DNA of 64,000 bases from Microbulbifer guangxiensis (GTDB lineage: Bacteria; Pseudomonadota; Gammaproteobacteria; Pseudomonadales; Cellvibrionaceae), in NCBI RefSeq assembly GCF_021729075.1, contig NZ_JAJSAQ010000003.1, positions 310,001-374,000 on the forward strand. Direction: 5' to 3'. A program made the translations under genes and the position numbers. The number at the start of each line of letters is the position of its first letter. Position 1 is the first letter of the stretch. The notes under the pieces were generated by a model. That model worked only from the letters and a program-made list of their open reading frames with translations, was not told the origin of the DNA and ran no database searches. Below, piece after piece: positions 8,189 through 16,650 of this stretch.

Positions 8189-8671
8189 TCATGTGATTTT
8201 TACAAATTTGATGTCGTAGCTCTCGCATTGGACTTCATAGGCCCAATCGTATGTTTCTAATATATATGTCTGGACTCCGTTTTCTATCACTATATTGAAG
8301 CTCGAAATCTCATGGCATTTTGGATTGCCATACCATCTCCAATCGTCGATCCTGACTTTGGACCATTTGGATACATCTTTGAATTCGATTTCACAGGTAA
8401 AGAGTTCCCCGTAAAGTTCCTCTGGGTCGGGGTTACCGTCAACTTCACCAGTAATACACAATTTATTTTTTGATGAATCATACTCTTCATCGTGTAGGAA
8501 AAATGCAGTCCTGCCGTGGAATTCCCCCAGTTCTGTCTTTATTGGTGCAATCGTAATTTTGCGTTTCTCTTTAATTTGGGGTTTCTCTTGTAGTGCTAGA
8601 AACACGTAGTAACCACCAAGGCCAATTGCAAAAGCAATGACTAACCAAAGGTTTATAGACTCAGTTATCAT
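8189..8671 (-). CDS. Hypothetical single-pass membrane protein
   Basis: A 160-residue protein with one N-terminal membrane segment (residues about 8-27, LWLVIAFAIGLGGYYVFLAL) and a charged, beta-rich soluble domain holding many Trp and Tyr residues (SKWSKVRIDDWRWYGNP, ETYDWAYEVQCES). I recognise no family. It is the AT-richest gene in the first 50 kb and lies 100 bp upstream of the nuclease on the same strand, so both probably came in together. The codons look real (normal mix of AT-ending codons, no frame breaks), but there is no homology support. Confidence 0.55.
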   Translation of the reverse strand: MITESINLWLVIAFAIGLGGYYVFLALQEKPQIKEKRKITIAPIKTELGEFHGRTAFFLHDEEYDSSKNKLCITGEVDGNPDPEELYGELFTCEIEFKDVSKWSKVRIDDWRWYGNPKCHEISSFNIVIENGVQTYILETYDWAYEVQCESYDIKFVKIT

Positions 8672-8836
8672 TTTTTTGGTGTGAGTGACCGTGTCGATAG
8701 GTTTTCATTCGAAAGATGGGGGTTTTGGGTTCTGTTCGCAATACTGGCTGCTGTCGGGTGAGATAAAGCCCCAGGTGGCCGGAGCCACAAGTACTGCTCT
8801 GCAGATTCTGTTTGAAAGACAAGGGAGCAGGATGGC

Positions 8837-9658
8837 CTAAACCGACCCCGACTGCGAACTCACCGCCGGAGTCGTCACCTGAGCCGGTGGCTCACCCTCC
8901 ATCTCCTCCGGCGGCTGCAAATGCTGCTGCATCAACACTTCCGCCGTCTTCGAGGCGTTGTAGTTCATGACCAGTTTCGGCTCATCAGTGAAAACGCCGT
9001 CAGCGCCAATGGCTGACATCAGGTGCAGGTCTTCCGTGCTGTTGACGGTGAATACATAGCTCTTGAGCCCGCGGCGCTTGCCATCGGCGATCATCTCCGC
9101 GTCGGCGAAGTCGAGGCTCAGGTGCAGGGAGTAGGCCTTGAGGGGCTCGGCGCAGGCGGCCAGGTCCAGGGGGATGCCGTCGATCAGCACGCCGCGGCGC
9201 ACTTCCGGCAGTAGCTGCAGGGATTCATACAGCTGGCGGTGATCGAAGGAGGAGAGCAGGTACTGCTCGAAGCTGGCGCCATTGTCGCGGACGTAGGATT
9301 CCAGCTCCGCGGCCACCAGTGCAGCGCAGTTGGGGCCTTTCAGCTCGATGTTCAGCTGGGCGTGGTTATCCACCACCTCGAGCACTTCTCGCAGGGTGGG
9401 TACGCGGCCGCCGCAGGGCAGCAGCATTTCGCGCAGGGTTTCGGGGCACAGGTCGGTGATGAGTTCGCTGCCGGCAATCAGGCGGCCCAGGCGGCGGTCA
9501 TGCTTGACCAGCAGCTGGCCGCCGATATTCCAGATATCGATCTCGATGCCATCGACGTCAAACTCCAGGGCATGCTGGATGGCCTCCAGAGTGTTCTCTG
9601 TGGCTCGCTCCCGGTAGCCGCGATGTGCGAAGCAGAAGAGGGTGCCCGGAATCTGCAT
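8837..9658 (-). CDS. Glycerophosphodiester phosphodiesterase
   Basis: A 273-residue cytoplasmic GDPD-family TIM barrel, hydrolysing glycerophosphodiesters to glycerol 3-phosphate and an alcohol. The signature is complete: FAHRGYRERATENTLEA (catalytic His-Arg, Glu-Asn), DGIEIDIW (metal-binding Glu/Asp) and LVKHDRRLGR (catalytic His). I chose the ATG at 9658, preceded by GGGGA. An ATG at 9700 would add 14 residues, and the frame stays open further up but is Arg/Ser/Thr-rich shadow sequence. The C-terminal tail (from about residue 240) is low-complexity and Pro/Glu-rich. It is closest to short UgpQ-type enzymes. Confidence 0.88.
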   Translation of the reverse strand: MQIPGTLFCFAHRGYRERATENTLEAIQHALEFDVDGIEIDIWNIGGQLLVKHDRRLGRLIAGSELITDLCPETLREMLLPCGGRVPTLREVLEVVDNHAQLNIELKGPNCAALVAAELESYVRDNGASFEQYLLSSFDHRQLYESLQLLPEVRRGVLIDGIPLDLAACAEPLKAYSLHLSLDFADAEMIADGKRRGLKSYVFTVNSTEDLHLMSAIGADGVFTDEPKLVMNYNASKTAEVLMQQHLQPPEEMEGEPPAQVTTPAVSSQSGSV

Positions 9659-9776
9659 ACGTCCCCAGTCGGATAACTTGACCGTTCGTACGTCTGCCAT
9701 ATCGGCAGTCTGCGCCTGAAGTATGACGCTGGTATGACGACCGGGCCACTCCGGGGGAGAAATTTTTACCGATCGG

Positions 9777-10292
9777 TCAGTCGTCGGCGGAGAGGGAGCG
9801 ATAGCAACCGCGGTGGAAAACCAGCGGTTCACCGCCGTTGGCTTTAAAGTCCTGTACTTCCCCAAGGATGATCGTGTGGTCGCCACCTTCAACACAGTTG
9901 TACAGGCGGCAGTGGAAGTAGGCGGCGCAATCCTCCAGCAGCGGCACCTGCTCCGGCCCCTGGTGCCAGCGGACCTGGCCGAACTTGTCGGCACCGCGGC
10001 CGGCGAACAGGTTGGAAACGTGCTGCTGGTCCGCTTTGAGGATATGCACGGCGAAATAGGGCTGTTTGGTGAAGGCCTCGTAGCCCAGCGACTGGCGGTC
10101 GATGCTCCACAGGATCAGGGCGGGATCCAGGGAGACCGAATTGAAGCTGTTGACCGTCATCCCCAGTGGCGCGCCGTTGGCATCGCAGGTGGTGACCACG
10201 GTCACGCCGGTGGCGAACTGCCCCAGGGTATCGCGCAGGGCGCGGCTCTGCAGTGCGTTGGGGGCGGGGGCCGTGGAATGCTGTGTGGTCAT
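9777..10292 (-). CDS. Flavin reductase family protein
   Basis: A 171-residue FMN-binding split-barrel protein of the HpaC/flavin-reductase-like family, which uses NAD(P)H to supply reduced flavin to a monooxygenase. Visible motifs are the N-terminal LGQFATGVTVVTTCD, MTVNSFNSVSLDPALILWSID and the C-terminal GDHTIILGEVQDF. The length is normal. No monooxygenase partner is adjacent; the downstream glycerophosphodiesterase is separated by a gap holding a 10-bp palindrome (ACCGATCGGT). The physiological partner is unknown. Confidence 0.85.
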   Translation of the reverse strand: MTTQHSTAPAPNALQSRALRDTLGQFATGVTVVTTCDANGAPLGMTVNSFNSVSLDPALILWSIDRQSLGYEAFTKQPYFAVHILKADQQHVSNLFAGRGADKFGQVRWHQGPEQVPLLEDCAAYFHCRLYNCVEGGDHTIILGEVQDFKANGGEPLVFHRGCYRSLSADD

Positions 10293-10349
10293 ACTGTTGC
10301 TTAAAAAGTGATCGCTTTTACTGAGGCGGCCATTCTACGGTAAATAAGC

Positions 10350-10403
10350 CGTCATTGCCCACCTGGCGATGCGCGGGCATCCCTGTTGCGGTGGGCAATG
10401 ACG
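10350..10403. repeat. Long inverted repeat (REP-like)
   Basis: A perfect 14-bp inverted repeat, CGTCATTGCCCACC (10350-10363) and GGTGGGCAATGACG (10390-10403), with a 26-base GC-rich loop containing a smaller GCGCGGGC-type stem. It lies between the rubredoxin-reductase fusion and the flavin reductase. There is no T-tract, so it looks like a dispersed palindromic repeat rather than a terminator. Confidence 0.6.
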
Positions 10404-10429
10404 ACCTGTTGGCGTCGCCGTTAACGTGG

Positions 10430-12097
10430 TTAGTCAGTCATCAATGGCTGGCATTCACCGGAGAGGCTGTCGCGCCGGGCGATGGCATCACCGGTGAGTG
10501 CAAAGCCGAGCAGGCGGCCATCGGGCCCGCGGAACTCGGCGCTGACGCCGCCACTGCCCGCCTGCACCTGCCACTCCCCCTCACTGCCGGGCTTGGGCGG
10601 GCAGACGGTCGTCGGGCGCAGGGTGGTTTTTACGGCGACGGGCATGACGCCATAGCTCACCGGCGTCTCGTCGCCGGACAGGGTCTTGGCCAGGGCGCGG
10701 GCGCACTGCATCAGGGGGGCGACGAAGTAGAGCAGGTGGCCGTCCACTTCGGCGCAGTCTCCCAGGGCGTAGATGTTCGGGTCACTGCTCTGCAGGCTGC
10801 GGTTGACGGCGATCCCCCGGTTGACGGCCAGCCCGGCGGCCTCGGCGAGACCGGTATTGGGCTGCAGGCCCAGGGCGGCCAGGGCGATGTCCGCCTGCAG
10901 GGTTTCCCCGTTGTCCAGTTGGGCGGTGATGCCGCCGTCGCGGTGCCGCAGGGCGGACACTTTGCGTCCGCCGTGGAAGCGGACACCGGCTTCGCCGAGT
11001 ACCTTTTCCAGGTCGCGACCGGCGGCCTCCGGCAGCAGGGTGGCCAGCGGCCAGGCGAGGGGGTCGACCAGATCGACGTCGTAACCGGCCTGGATGAGGT
11101 CGTTGGCAAACTCGCAGCCGATCAGCCCCGCACCGACCAGCAGCACCTTTTTGCGGTTGGCCAGCGCGGTGCGGAAGCGGTGATAGTCGCTGAGGCTGTT
11201 GATACGGAACAGGCGCGAGAAACCATCACCGTCCATGGGCGGCAGCGGACGGCAACCGGCGCCGGTGGCAAACACCAGCTTGCCATAGCGCAGGGTGGCC
11301 TGGTGGCTGCCATCCTCGGGTACCAGGGTGAGTGTGCGGGTGGCGGTATTCACATCGTTCACGTGGGTGTGGACGAGGATCTCCGCTGCCAGCTCCTTCG
11401 CCATCTCCTCGGCTGAGGCGCTGGCCAGCTGTTGCGGGGTCTTGCCGTGCGCCAGGGAGGCGGACAGCAGCGGCTTGGAATAGAAGGTGCCGTCATCCGC
11501 GGTGATCAGCACCAGCGGCGTGCGCTGGTCCTGCTTGCGGAATTCGCGGGCCAGGTTGTAACCGGCCAGGCCGGTGCCGATGATGACAACCGGTTCGCGG
11601 CCACTGTCGACCCGGGGCGCCTGCGGCTCGGGTGTGGCGGCCGGCTGGGGGGCTTCCTCGCTCACCAGCACCATGTCGAATTCGTCCTTGCCGACGCCGC
11701 ACTGCGGGCAGCACCAGTCGTCGGGAATATCCTCCCAGCGGGTGCCGGGGGCGATGCCATCTTCCGGCCAGCCCTTGGATTCGTCGTAGACCCAGCCGCA
11801 GACCATGCATTCCCAGATCCGGTAGCCGCCGCTCTGTGCCTGCTTCGGTGCCTCTGTTACCGCGCCGGACGCCTCCTTGGCGCTCGATGAATCGTCCGGG
11901 CTGGCGGTTGGCTCTGCACCAGCCGCCACGGGCAGCATCTCAAAGTCTTCCTTGGCTGCGCCGCACTCCGGGCAGCTCCAGTCGTCGGGGATGTCCTCCC
12001 AGCGGGTGCCGGGAGCGATGCCGTCCTCGGGCCAGCCCTTGGATTCATCGTACACCCAGCCACAAATCTGACATTCCCAAACGCGGTATCCGGCCAT
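10430..12097 (-). CDS. Fused double rubredoxin / NAD(P)H:rubredoxin reductase
   Basis: A 555-residue three-part electron-transfer protein. Two rubredoxin domains occupy residues about 1-55 (Cys9, Cys12, Cys42, Cys45) and 90-142 (Cys97, Cys100, Cys130, Cys133), joined by a Ser/Ala/Glu linker. After a second Pro-rich linker, residues 168-555 form an FAD-dependent reductase with the dinucleotide motif [12 protein letters not shown], a second one for NAD(P)H ([12 protein letters not shown]) and the FAD-contact motif [10 protein letters not shown]. In Pseudomonas the reductase (AlkT) and rubredoxins are separate proteins passing electrons to alkane hydroxylase or oxygen-detoxifying partners; here they are fused. 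The ATG follows GGGGAGAG. No terminal oxidase gene is nearby. Confidence 0.9.
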   Translation of the reverse strand: MAGYRVWECQICGWVYDESKGWPEDGIAPGTRWEDIPDDWSCPECGAAKEDFEMLPVAAGAEPTASPDDSSSAKEASGAVTEAPKQAQSGGYRIWECMVCGWVYDESKGWPEDGIAPGTRWEDIPDDWCCPQCGVGKDEFDMVLVSEEAPQPAATPEPQAPRVDSGREPVVIIGTGLAGYNLAREFRKQDQRTPLVLITADDGTFYSKPLLSASLAHGKTPQQLASASAEEMAKELAAEILVHTHVNDVNTATRTLTLVPEDGSHQATLRYGKLVFATGAGCRPLPPMDGDGFSRLFRINSLSDYHRFRTALANRKKVLLVGAGLIGCEFANDLIQAGYDVDLVDPLAWPLATLLPEAAGRDLEKVLGEAGVRFHGGRKVSALRHRDGGITAQLDNGETLQADIALAALGLQPNTGLAEAAGLAVNRGIAVNRSLQSSDPNIYALGDCAEVDGHLLYFVAPLMQCARALAKTLSGDETPVSYGVMPVAVKTTLRPTTVCPPKPGSEGEWQVQAGSGGVSAEFRGPDGRLLGFALTGDAIARRDSLSGECQPLMTD

Positions 12098-12120
12098 GCT
12101 CTCTCCCCAACGGCACTACA

Positions 12121-12142
12121 GTGCCCGGCTGCTGCCGGGCAC
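12121..12142. other. Perfect hairpin between carbonic anhydrase and rubredoxin fusion
   Basis: GTGCCCGGC and GCCGGGCAC (9-bp stems, 4-base loop) lie in the 91-bp gap. An A-run follows on the plus strand and no T-run on the minus strand downstream side, so it is not a standard terminator for either gene. It may attenuate readthrough or be mRNA-stabilising. Confidence 0.4.
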
Positions 12143-12188
12143 GAAAAAGTCGAGGCGGGAGTGTAAGAAAAATCGCCGGGGAAGTCTG

Positions 12189-12845
12189 CTATTCAGCGTC
12201 GCGCTGGGCGATGTTGGTGAGGGCGTTGTGGTAGATCTCCGGCAGCTCCTCGCTCCCGGTGATGGAGATGCCCTGCTCGTGGACGAGCCCGTCCCGCAGG
12301 CCGTAGATCCAGCCGTTGACAGACAGGGACTGGCCGCGCTGCCAGGCATCGCGGACGATGGTGGTCTGGCAGACGTTGACCACCTGTTCGAGTACGTTGA
12401 GTTCGCACAGCAGGTCGACCCGTTGCTTTTCCTCGAAAAGCTTGATCAGTGCCTGGTGCTTGTCGCGCACATCCTGGATATGGCGCAGCCAGTTGTCGAT
12501 CAGGCCCAGCTGCATGTTCTCCAGCGCCGCCTGCACACCGCCACAGCCGTAGTGCCCGCAGACAATGATGTGCTTCACCTTGAGGATTTCTACTGCGTAC
12601 TGCAGGACCGACAGGCAGTTGAGGTCGGTGTGCACCACGACATTGGCCACATTGCGGTGAACGAAGAGCTCCCCCGGCAGCAGGCCGACAATTTCATTGG
12701 CGGGCACGCGGCTGTCCGCACAGCCAATCCACAGATACTGGGGGGACTGTTGCTTGGACAGCTGGAGGAAGAAGTCCGGTCGCTCTTTCGAGGTAGCCAG
12801 GGACCACTGCCGGTTGTTTTCGATCAGATGCTTGAGTGGGGGCAC
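12189..12845 (-). CDS. can: Beta-class carbonic anhydrase
   Basis: A 218-residue cytoplasmic zinc enzyme interconverting CO2 and bicarbonate. The zinc ligands fall exactly where E. coli Can has them: Cys42 and Asp44 (WIGCADSRV), His98 and Cys101 (CGHYGCGG). GELFVHRNVANVVVHTDLN and ELNVLEQV are further family blocks, and the length is the same as the E. coli enzyme. The start is a GTG whose N-terminus (MPPLKHLIENNRQW) aligns with the Can start; its Shine-Dalgarno match is weak. It lies 91 bp upstream of the rubredoxin fusion on the same strand. Confidence 0.95.
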   Translation of the reverse strand: MPPLKHLIENNRQWSLATSKERPDFFLQLSKQQSPQYLWIGCADSRVPANEIVGLLPGELFVHRNVANVVVHTDLNCLSVLQYAVEILKVKHIIVCGHYGCGGVQAALENMQLGLIDNWLRHIQDVRDKHQALIKLFEEKQRVDLLCELNVLEQVVNVCQTTIVRDAWQRGQSLSVNGWIYGLRDGLVHEQGISITGSEELPEIYHNALTNIAQRDAE

Positions 12846-13051
12846 AGGAAATTCCAGGGTGACTAAGTATTCACTAAACGATCGAGCTTACCCGCGATAA
12901 GCCAAACAACCAAGGATTGTGATAGTTGCCGGCCGTGGTGACGCTGAAACGCCCGGGTGAATTTGCTAATCTGCAGCCACGGTCAGGGTCTCTCAGGGAC
13001 CGATCCAACCAGTGTAGTGCCAGCCACACGCCCCTGCGCCTGGAGGCAAGG

Positions 13052-13219
13052 ATGAGAAGAAGAAAGAGTAAGGCCCAGCCCCGGAGCCGGCGCCCCTACC
13101 GCGCCAGCCCCCTCTGCCGCCACCGGATCCGGGTGCGCTGGCTGCTGGCGCAGCGTATTCGGCTGCAGAATTACAAACGCCGGTTTCCCGCCGCGGAATC
13201 TGAACCGGAAACCGACTGA
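13052..13219 (+). CDS. Small arginine-rich hypothetical protein
   Basis: A 55-residue, strongly basic protein (MRRRKSKAQPRSRRPYRAS...) with roughly one third Arg/Lys and an acidic last ten residues (AAESEPETD). The start has an excellent Shine-Dalgarno sequence (TGGAGG, six bases before the ATG), the main reason to call it real; the frame extends upstream to 12926 without other start support. Charge suggests nucleic-acid or membrane binding, but I recognise no family. It stands alone, about 200 bp from the divergent carbonic anhydrase and 106 bp before the acetyltransferase. Confidence 0.5.
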   Translation: MRRRKSKAQPRSRRPYRASPLCRHRIRVRWLLAQRIRLQNYKRRFPAAESEPETD

Positions 13220-13325
13220 CCCCCTGCGCGGGCACTGACAGAGACAGGGCAGCCCGCAATGCAATGCATCAATCAATATGGCGGTGTGCCACCGCGCTCC
13301 ATCGCGTCGAACCCCAGGAGTACCC

Positions 13326-13817
13326 ATGAGCGAAAGCACAGTCGATATTGTGATCGCCGACTACGCCGACCCCCTGCATGCAAGGGCAATCATCCAGTTG
13401 ATGGATGAATATGCGCGCGATCCCTACGGCGGTGGTGAGCCGCTGAGCGGAACTTGTCGCGAGCAGTTGGTGACAAAGCTGGCCGCATTTCCCGGTGCCT
13501 TTTCGGTCCTCGCTTTTGATGGCACCAGCGCTCTGGGACTGGTGAACTGCTTCACGGGCTTTTCGACCTTTGCCTGCAAACCGTTGGTGAATATCCACGA
13601 TGTGATTGTCACCGAGGGGGCCCGCGGGCGCGGGCTGTGTGCGCGGATGCTGGACAGCGTTGCCCGGGAGGCAAAACGCCGGGGCTGCTGCAAGCTCACC
13701 ATGGAAGTGCTGGAGAAAAACCTGCCCGCCCAGCGAGCCTACCGCAAGGTCGGTTTCGAGCCCTACGTGCTGGATGAAAACATGGGGGCGGCACTATTCT
13801 GGCAGCGGTATCTGTGA
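13326..13817 (+). CDS. GNAT family N-acetyltransferase
   Basis: A 163-residue acetyl-CoA-dependent acyltransferase. The CoA-binding motif A is VIVTEGARGRGLCARMLDSV, with the R-G-x-G loop, followed by the EVLEKNLPAQRAYRKVGFEP segment typical of GNAT motif B (Asn and Tyr positions). The ATG at 13326 is preceded by CCAGGAG; an earlier in-frame ATG at 13278 lacks a ribosome site. The N-terminus has a helical MDEYARDPYGGGEPLS stretch. The substrate cannot be told from sequence. Confidence 0.85.
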   Translation: MSESTVDIVIADYADPLHARAIIQLMDEYARDPYGGGEPLSGTCREQLVTKLAAFPGAFSVLAFDGTSALGLVNCFTGFSTFACKPLVNIHDVIVTEGARGRGLCARMLDSVAREAKRRGCCKLTMEVLEKNLPAQRAYRKVGFEPYVLDENMGAALFWQRYL

Positions 13818-13965
13818 TCACTTTTCGTGCCGCAGCCTCCCGCTCAAGTCGAGGGTGAAGCGGCGCCAAACGCGGCGCACCTGAGTCCCCCTGTGCAATA
13901 CTTTTCCCTGCAATGCGTTCCCCCCAAAGTGCAATGTGCCGGGCGGAACAGGGAGGAAGTTTGCA

Positions 13966-14688
13966 ATGCGATTGAGTTCCACACTGGCGCAGGGTCGCTA
14001 CGAATACAGCTGTGATGGTCGCACCATGCCGGTGCAGGACAACTGGCAGCTGGGCCTCGACGAGCACGGCAACCGTATGCTGGAAAGCCAGCGCCTGGTT
14101 GGCGAGCAGGGGCACGGTATGGCGGTGCGCGCGCTCCTGCAGGCGGGTCTGGTGACGGAGTGCGAGGTTCGCTGGCGGGATGAGGTGGACGAGGTCCACG
14201 CGCACTATTCACTGCAGCGGGCGGTCGACTCGGCTCCGGCCATGGGGGATACGATCCTGGCGCGATGGAGCGGTCCCAATGGTCCGCAGGAAGCCGAACT
14301 GGAGGGACGCAACCGCCTGCTGTTCCCGCTGATGCGTATTTTCATGGGACCGCTGTTGCTCAAGCTGAACGAGTATCGCGATGGGCTCGAAGCGGTGAGC
14401 CCGGACGTGGTGGATCCCTCGCAGCGGGGCAAGTTGCTGGCTCCGCGCATCAGTTTCCGCTCTGCCCGCCCCATGGCCGGTGACGCAGCCACCCAGGGCG
14501 CCCAGGAACTGGGTACGGATATCACTGCTTTTATCTACCACGGTGACGAAGCCGAGCGGGACGCCCACTGCTTCCTCGACAGTCGCGGCCTGTTGATCGG
14601 CTATGACTGGCCCTCGAGCACTGGCCGTATGTGGCAGGTCAGGCTGCGGGACCTGGAGTGGTCGTCACAGCTTGAGGCGCTGGCCTGA
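13966..14688 (+). CDS. Conserved-looking hypothetical protein
   Basis: A 240-residue protein with no signal peptide and no membrane segment. I chose the ATG at 13966 because GGGAGGAAG lies seven bases upstream. Sequence features: two or three short beta-rich blocks (RYEYSCDGRTMPVQDNWQL, GDTILARWSGPNG, EAELEGRNRLLFPLMRIFMG) and a C-terminal TDITAFIYHGDEAERD / GLLIGYDWP block, giving the look of an alpha/beta soluble domain. I do not recognise the family. The gap before it (13818-13965) has no gene. Confidence 0.6.
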   Translation: MRLSSTLAQGRYEYSCDGRTMPVQDNWQLGLDEHGNRMLESQRLVGEQGHGMAVRALLQAGLVTECEVRWRDEVDEVHAHYSLQRAVDSAPAMGDTILARWSGPNGPQEAELEGRNRLLFPLMRIFMGPLLLKLNEYRDGLEAVSPDVVDPSQRGKLLAPRISFRSARPMAGDAATQGAQELGTDITAFIYHGDEAERDAHCFLDSRGLLIGYDWPSSTGRMWQVRLRDLEWSSQLEALA

Positions 14689-14895
14689 GCCAAACCTGGG
14701 GTGCGCAGCTATACCAGCCCGGGATGCACTGCACGCCCCAGGTCGACGCCTGTGCCTTACAGCACCCACTGATCCCCCCCCCCGATCCCGCGGGCAGCCC
14801 CTTGATGCCGCATGCCCCGTTTTTTCCTCGTACAGCATTCTCCGGCGCCACGGTGTAAGCTTGGCCCCCAAGCTGTCACGTCAGGAGACATTGTC

Positions 14896-16143
14896 TTGCC
14901 ACACGGTCGTGCCCCGGGCTTTTTCCCCGCATCGATAATTTCCGCGCCCCTGCTGTTCTCTCTTGCGCTCGCCGCACAACTGTCTGTTGCCCAGGAGGAG
15001 TCCACAACTACCCGGGAAGAGCCTGCAGCTGCCCGGGAAGATCCGGCAAGTGTTCTGGAGCAACCCGCGGGCGCGCTGGAAGAATCTGCCCCTGTTGAAA
15101 GCAGCGAGGAGGTGCTGGATATCCCGGTGGTCAGCTCTCCCGAGGAACTTCCAATCCAGCAGCGGGAGGAGAACTGCCTGCGCGAACAGTTGCTGGTCGC
15201 GCCGGCCAGTATCACCCTGGAGGAAATGCGCCGCTTCTGCGCCCGGCGCGTGCGTGAGGCACCCGAACGGCGTGAGCCGCAGCCGCTTTTCGGTACCGTG
15301 GCCGAACCGCTGCCCGGAGAGACCGAAACGACCGTCGAGGTGGCCACCAGCCAGGCGGCACAGGCCATCCGCGACGCGGCCAACAACCCGTTTACCCTGG
15401 CCTCGCACAAGGTCAACTACCTGTTGCCGGTGGTCTACAACCCCGCGCCCAACGAGGCCGGACTGGAGGACTTCGAAGAAGAAAACACGGAAACCCACCT
15501 CAATGAAATCGAGGTCCAGTTCCAGCTTTCGGTGCAGGTGCCGATCTGGCGCGGGTTTCTGGGCAAGGCCTCGTTCATGAGCCTGGCCTACTCCAACAAG
15601 AGTTTCTGGCAGGCGTACAACTCGGACGACTCCTCACCGTTCCGGGAGACCAACCATGAACCGGAACTGATCGTGACCTGGCTCAATGACTGGAGCGTGT
15701 TCGGCTTCCAGAATGTCGCCAACCAGCTGGCCATCAACCACCAGTCCAACGGCCGCAGCGAACCGCTCTCCCGCAGCTGGAACCGGGTGTATGCCAATTT
15801 CTTCCTCGAGCGGGAAAACCTGCTGATCAGCTTCAAACCCTGGTACCGTATCCCGGAGGGGCGGGAGAACGACGACAACCCCGACATCGAGGCCTATCTC
15901 GGTTACTTCGAGCTGGCGGGTACTTACAGCATGGTGAATAACCACAGTGTGTCCATGATGCTGCGCAATAACCTGCGTTCGGATAACCGCGGCGCCTTCG
16001 AGTTGCGCTGGGGCTTCCCCCTCGGCAGCCGGGTGCGCGGCTATGTGAAGTACTTTACCGGCTACGGCGAGAGCTTGATCGACTACGACGAGTCGGTGAA
16101 CACCCTGGGTATCGGGCTTGAACTGGCTCGGGGGGCACAGTAA
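14896..16143 (+). CDS. pldA: Outer-membrane phospholipase A
   Basis: A 415-residue outer-membrane beta-barrel lipase (phospholipase A1/A2, dimeric and calcium-dependent in E. coli). The active site is clear: INHQSNGRSEPLSRSWNR with His282 and Ser284, plus barrel strands such as GFQNVANQLA and LLISFKPWYRIPE. I propose the TTG at 14896, nine bases after CAGGAG, since it opens a proper signal peptide (GRAPGFFPASIISAPLLFSLALAAQLSVAQ region). The ATG at 14812 gives a longer N-terminus without signal-like start. Between signal and barrel lies an unusual 120-150-residue extension, first Glu/Pro/Ala/Ser-rich, then with conserved-looking LREQLLVAPASITLEEMRRF. Confidence 0.85.
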   Translation: MPHGRAPGFFPASIISAPLLFSLALAAQLSVAQEESTTTREEPAAAREDPASVLEQPAGALEESAPVESSEEVLDIPVVSSPEELPIQQREENCLREQLLVAPASITLEEMRRFCARRVREAPERREPQPLFGTVAEPLPGETETTVEVATSQAAQAIRDAANNPFTLASHKVNYLLPVVYNPAPNEAGLEDFEEENTETHLNEIEVQFQLSVQVPIWRGFLGKASFMSLAYSNKSFWQAYNSDDSSPFRETNHEPELIVTWLNDWSVFGFQNVANQLAINHQSNGRSEPLSRSWNRVYANFFLERENLLISFKPWYRIPEGRENDDNPDIEAYLGYFELAGTYSMVNNHSVSMMLRNNLRSDNRGAFELRWGFPLGSRVRGYVKYFTGYGESLIDYDESVNTLGIGLELARGAQ

Positions 16144-16192
16144 GTCGTGGTTGCCGCCTGCCGTGAACAGGAATTCATCGTGGGGAGCGGCC

Positions 16193-16597
16193 ATGAGTTT
16201 TGAGGATACCTATCGCCTCAGTGCGCATGCGGTGATCACCAATGATGTCGGCGAGGTCCTGCAGCTCAGGGCCACCTACGCGGACTGCAGCTGGGGGCTG
16301 CCCGGCGGCGCCCTCGACCCGGGCGAGACCGTCCACGAGGCGCTGCTGCGTGAATGCCGCGAGGAGCTGGGCCGCGATGTGCGCATCGATTACCTGAGTG
16401 GCATCTATTACCACCGGGTATACCGTTCGCATGTTTTCATTTTTCGGGCGCATTTTGTCGATTCCGGCGCCATTATTCTTTCCGATGAGCACTCTGACAT
16501 GGGGTACTTCCCCCTCGACAGCCTGTCGCCGGTCCAGCGCCAGCGGGTGGTCGACTGCCTCGAGTTCGATGGTCGCGTCCGCAGCGCCCGGTTCTGA
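16193..16597 (+). CDS. Nudix hydrolase
   Basis: A 134-residue protein with an intact Nudix box, GGALDPGETVHEALLRECREE followed by LG, the metal-binding helix that hydrolyses nucleoside diphosphate derivatives. The N-terminal strand LSAHAVITNDVGEVLQLR and the central YYHRVYRSHVFIF fit a small MutT-like domain. The ATG at 16193 has TGGGGAG upstream; longer in-frame starts overlap pldA without ribosome-site support. It is 50 bp behind pldA, possibly cotranscribed. Substrate is unknown. Confidence 0.88.
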   Translation: MSFEDTYRLSAHAVITNDVGEVLQLRATYADCSWGLPGGALDPGETVHEALLRECREELGRDVRIDYLSGIYYHRVYRSHVFIFRAHFVDSGAIILSDEHSDMGYFPLDSLSPVQRQRVVDCLEFDGRVRSARF

Positions 16598-16650
16598 GTC
16601 CTGACGCGCGGCTATGCTTTCCAGATAAGGCAGTAAATCTGGGAAGTGCC

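Noticed and set aside
9768..9777. ACCGATCGGT as a TetR-type operator
   Set aside because: It overlaps the stop codon of the flavin reductase and is not near a promoter of either neighbour that I can identify; a 10-bp palindrome is expected by chance.
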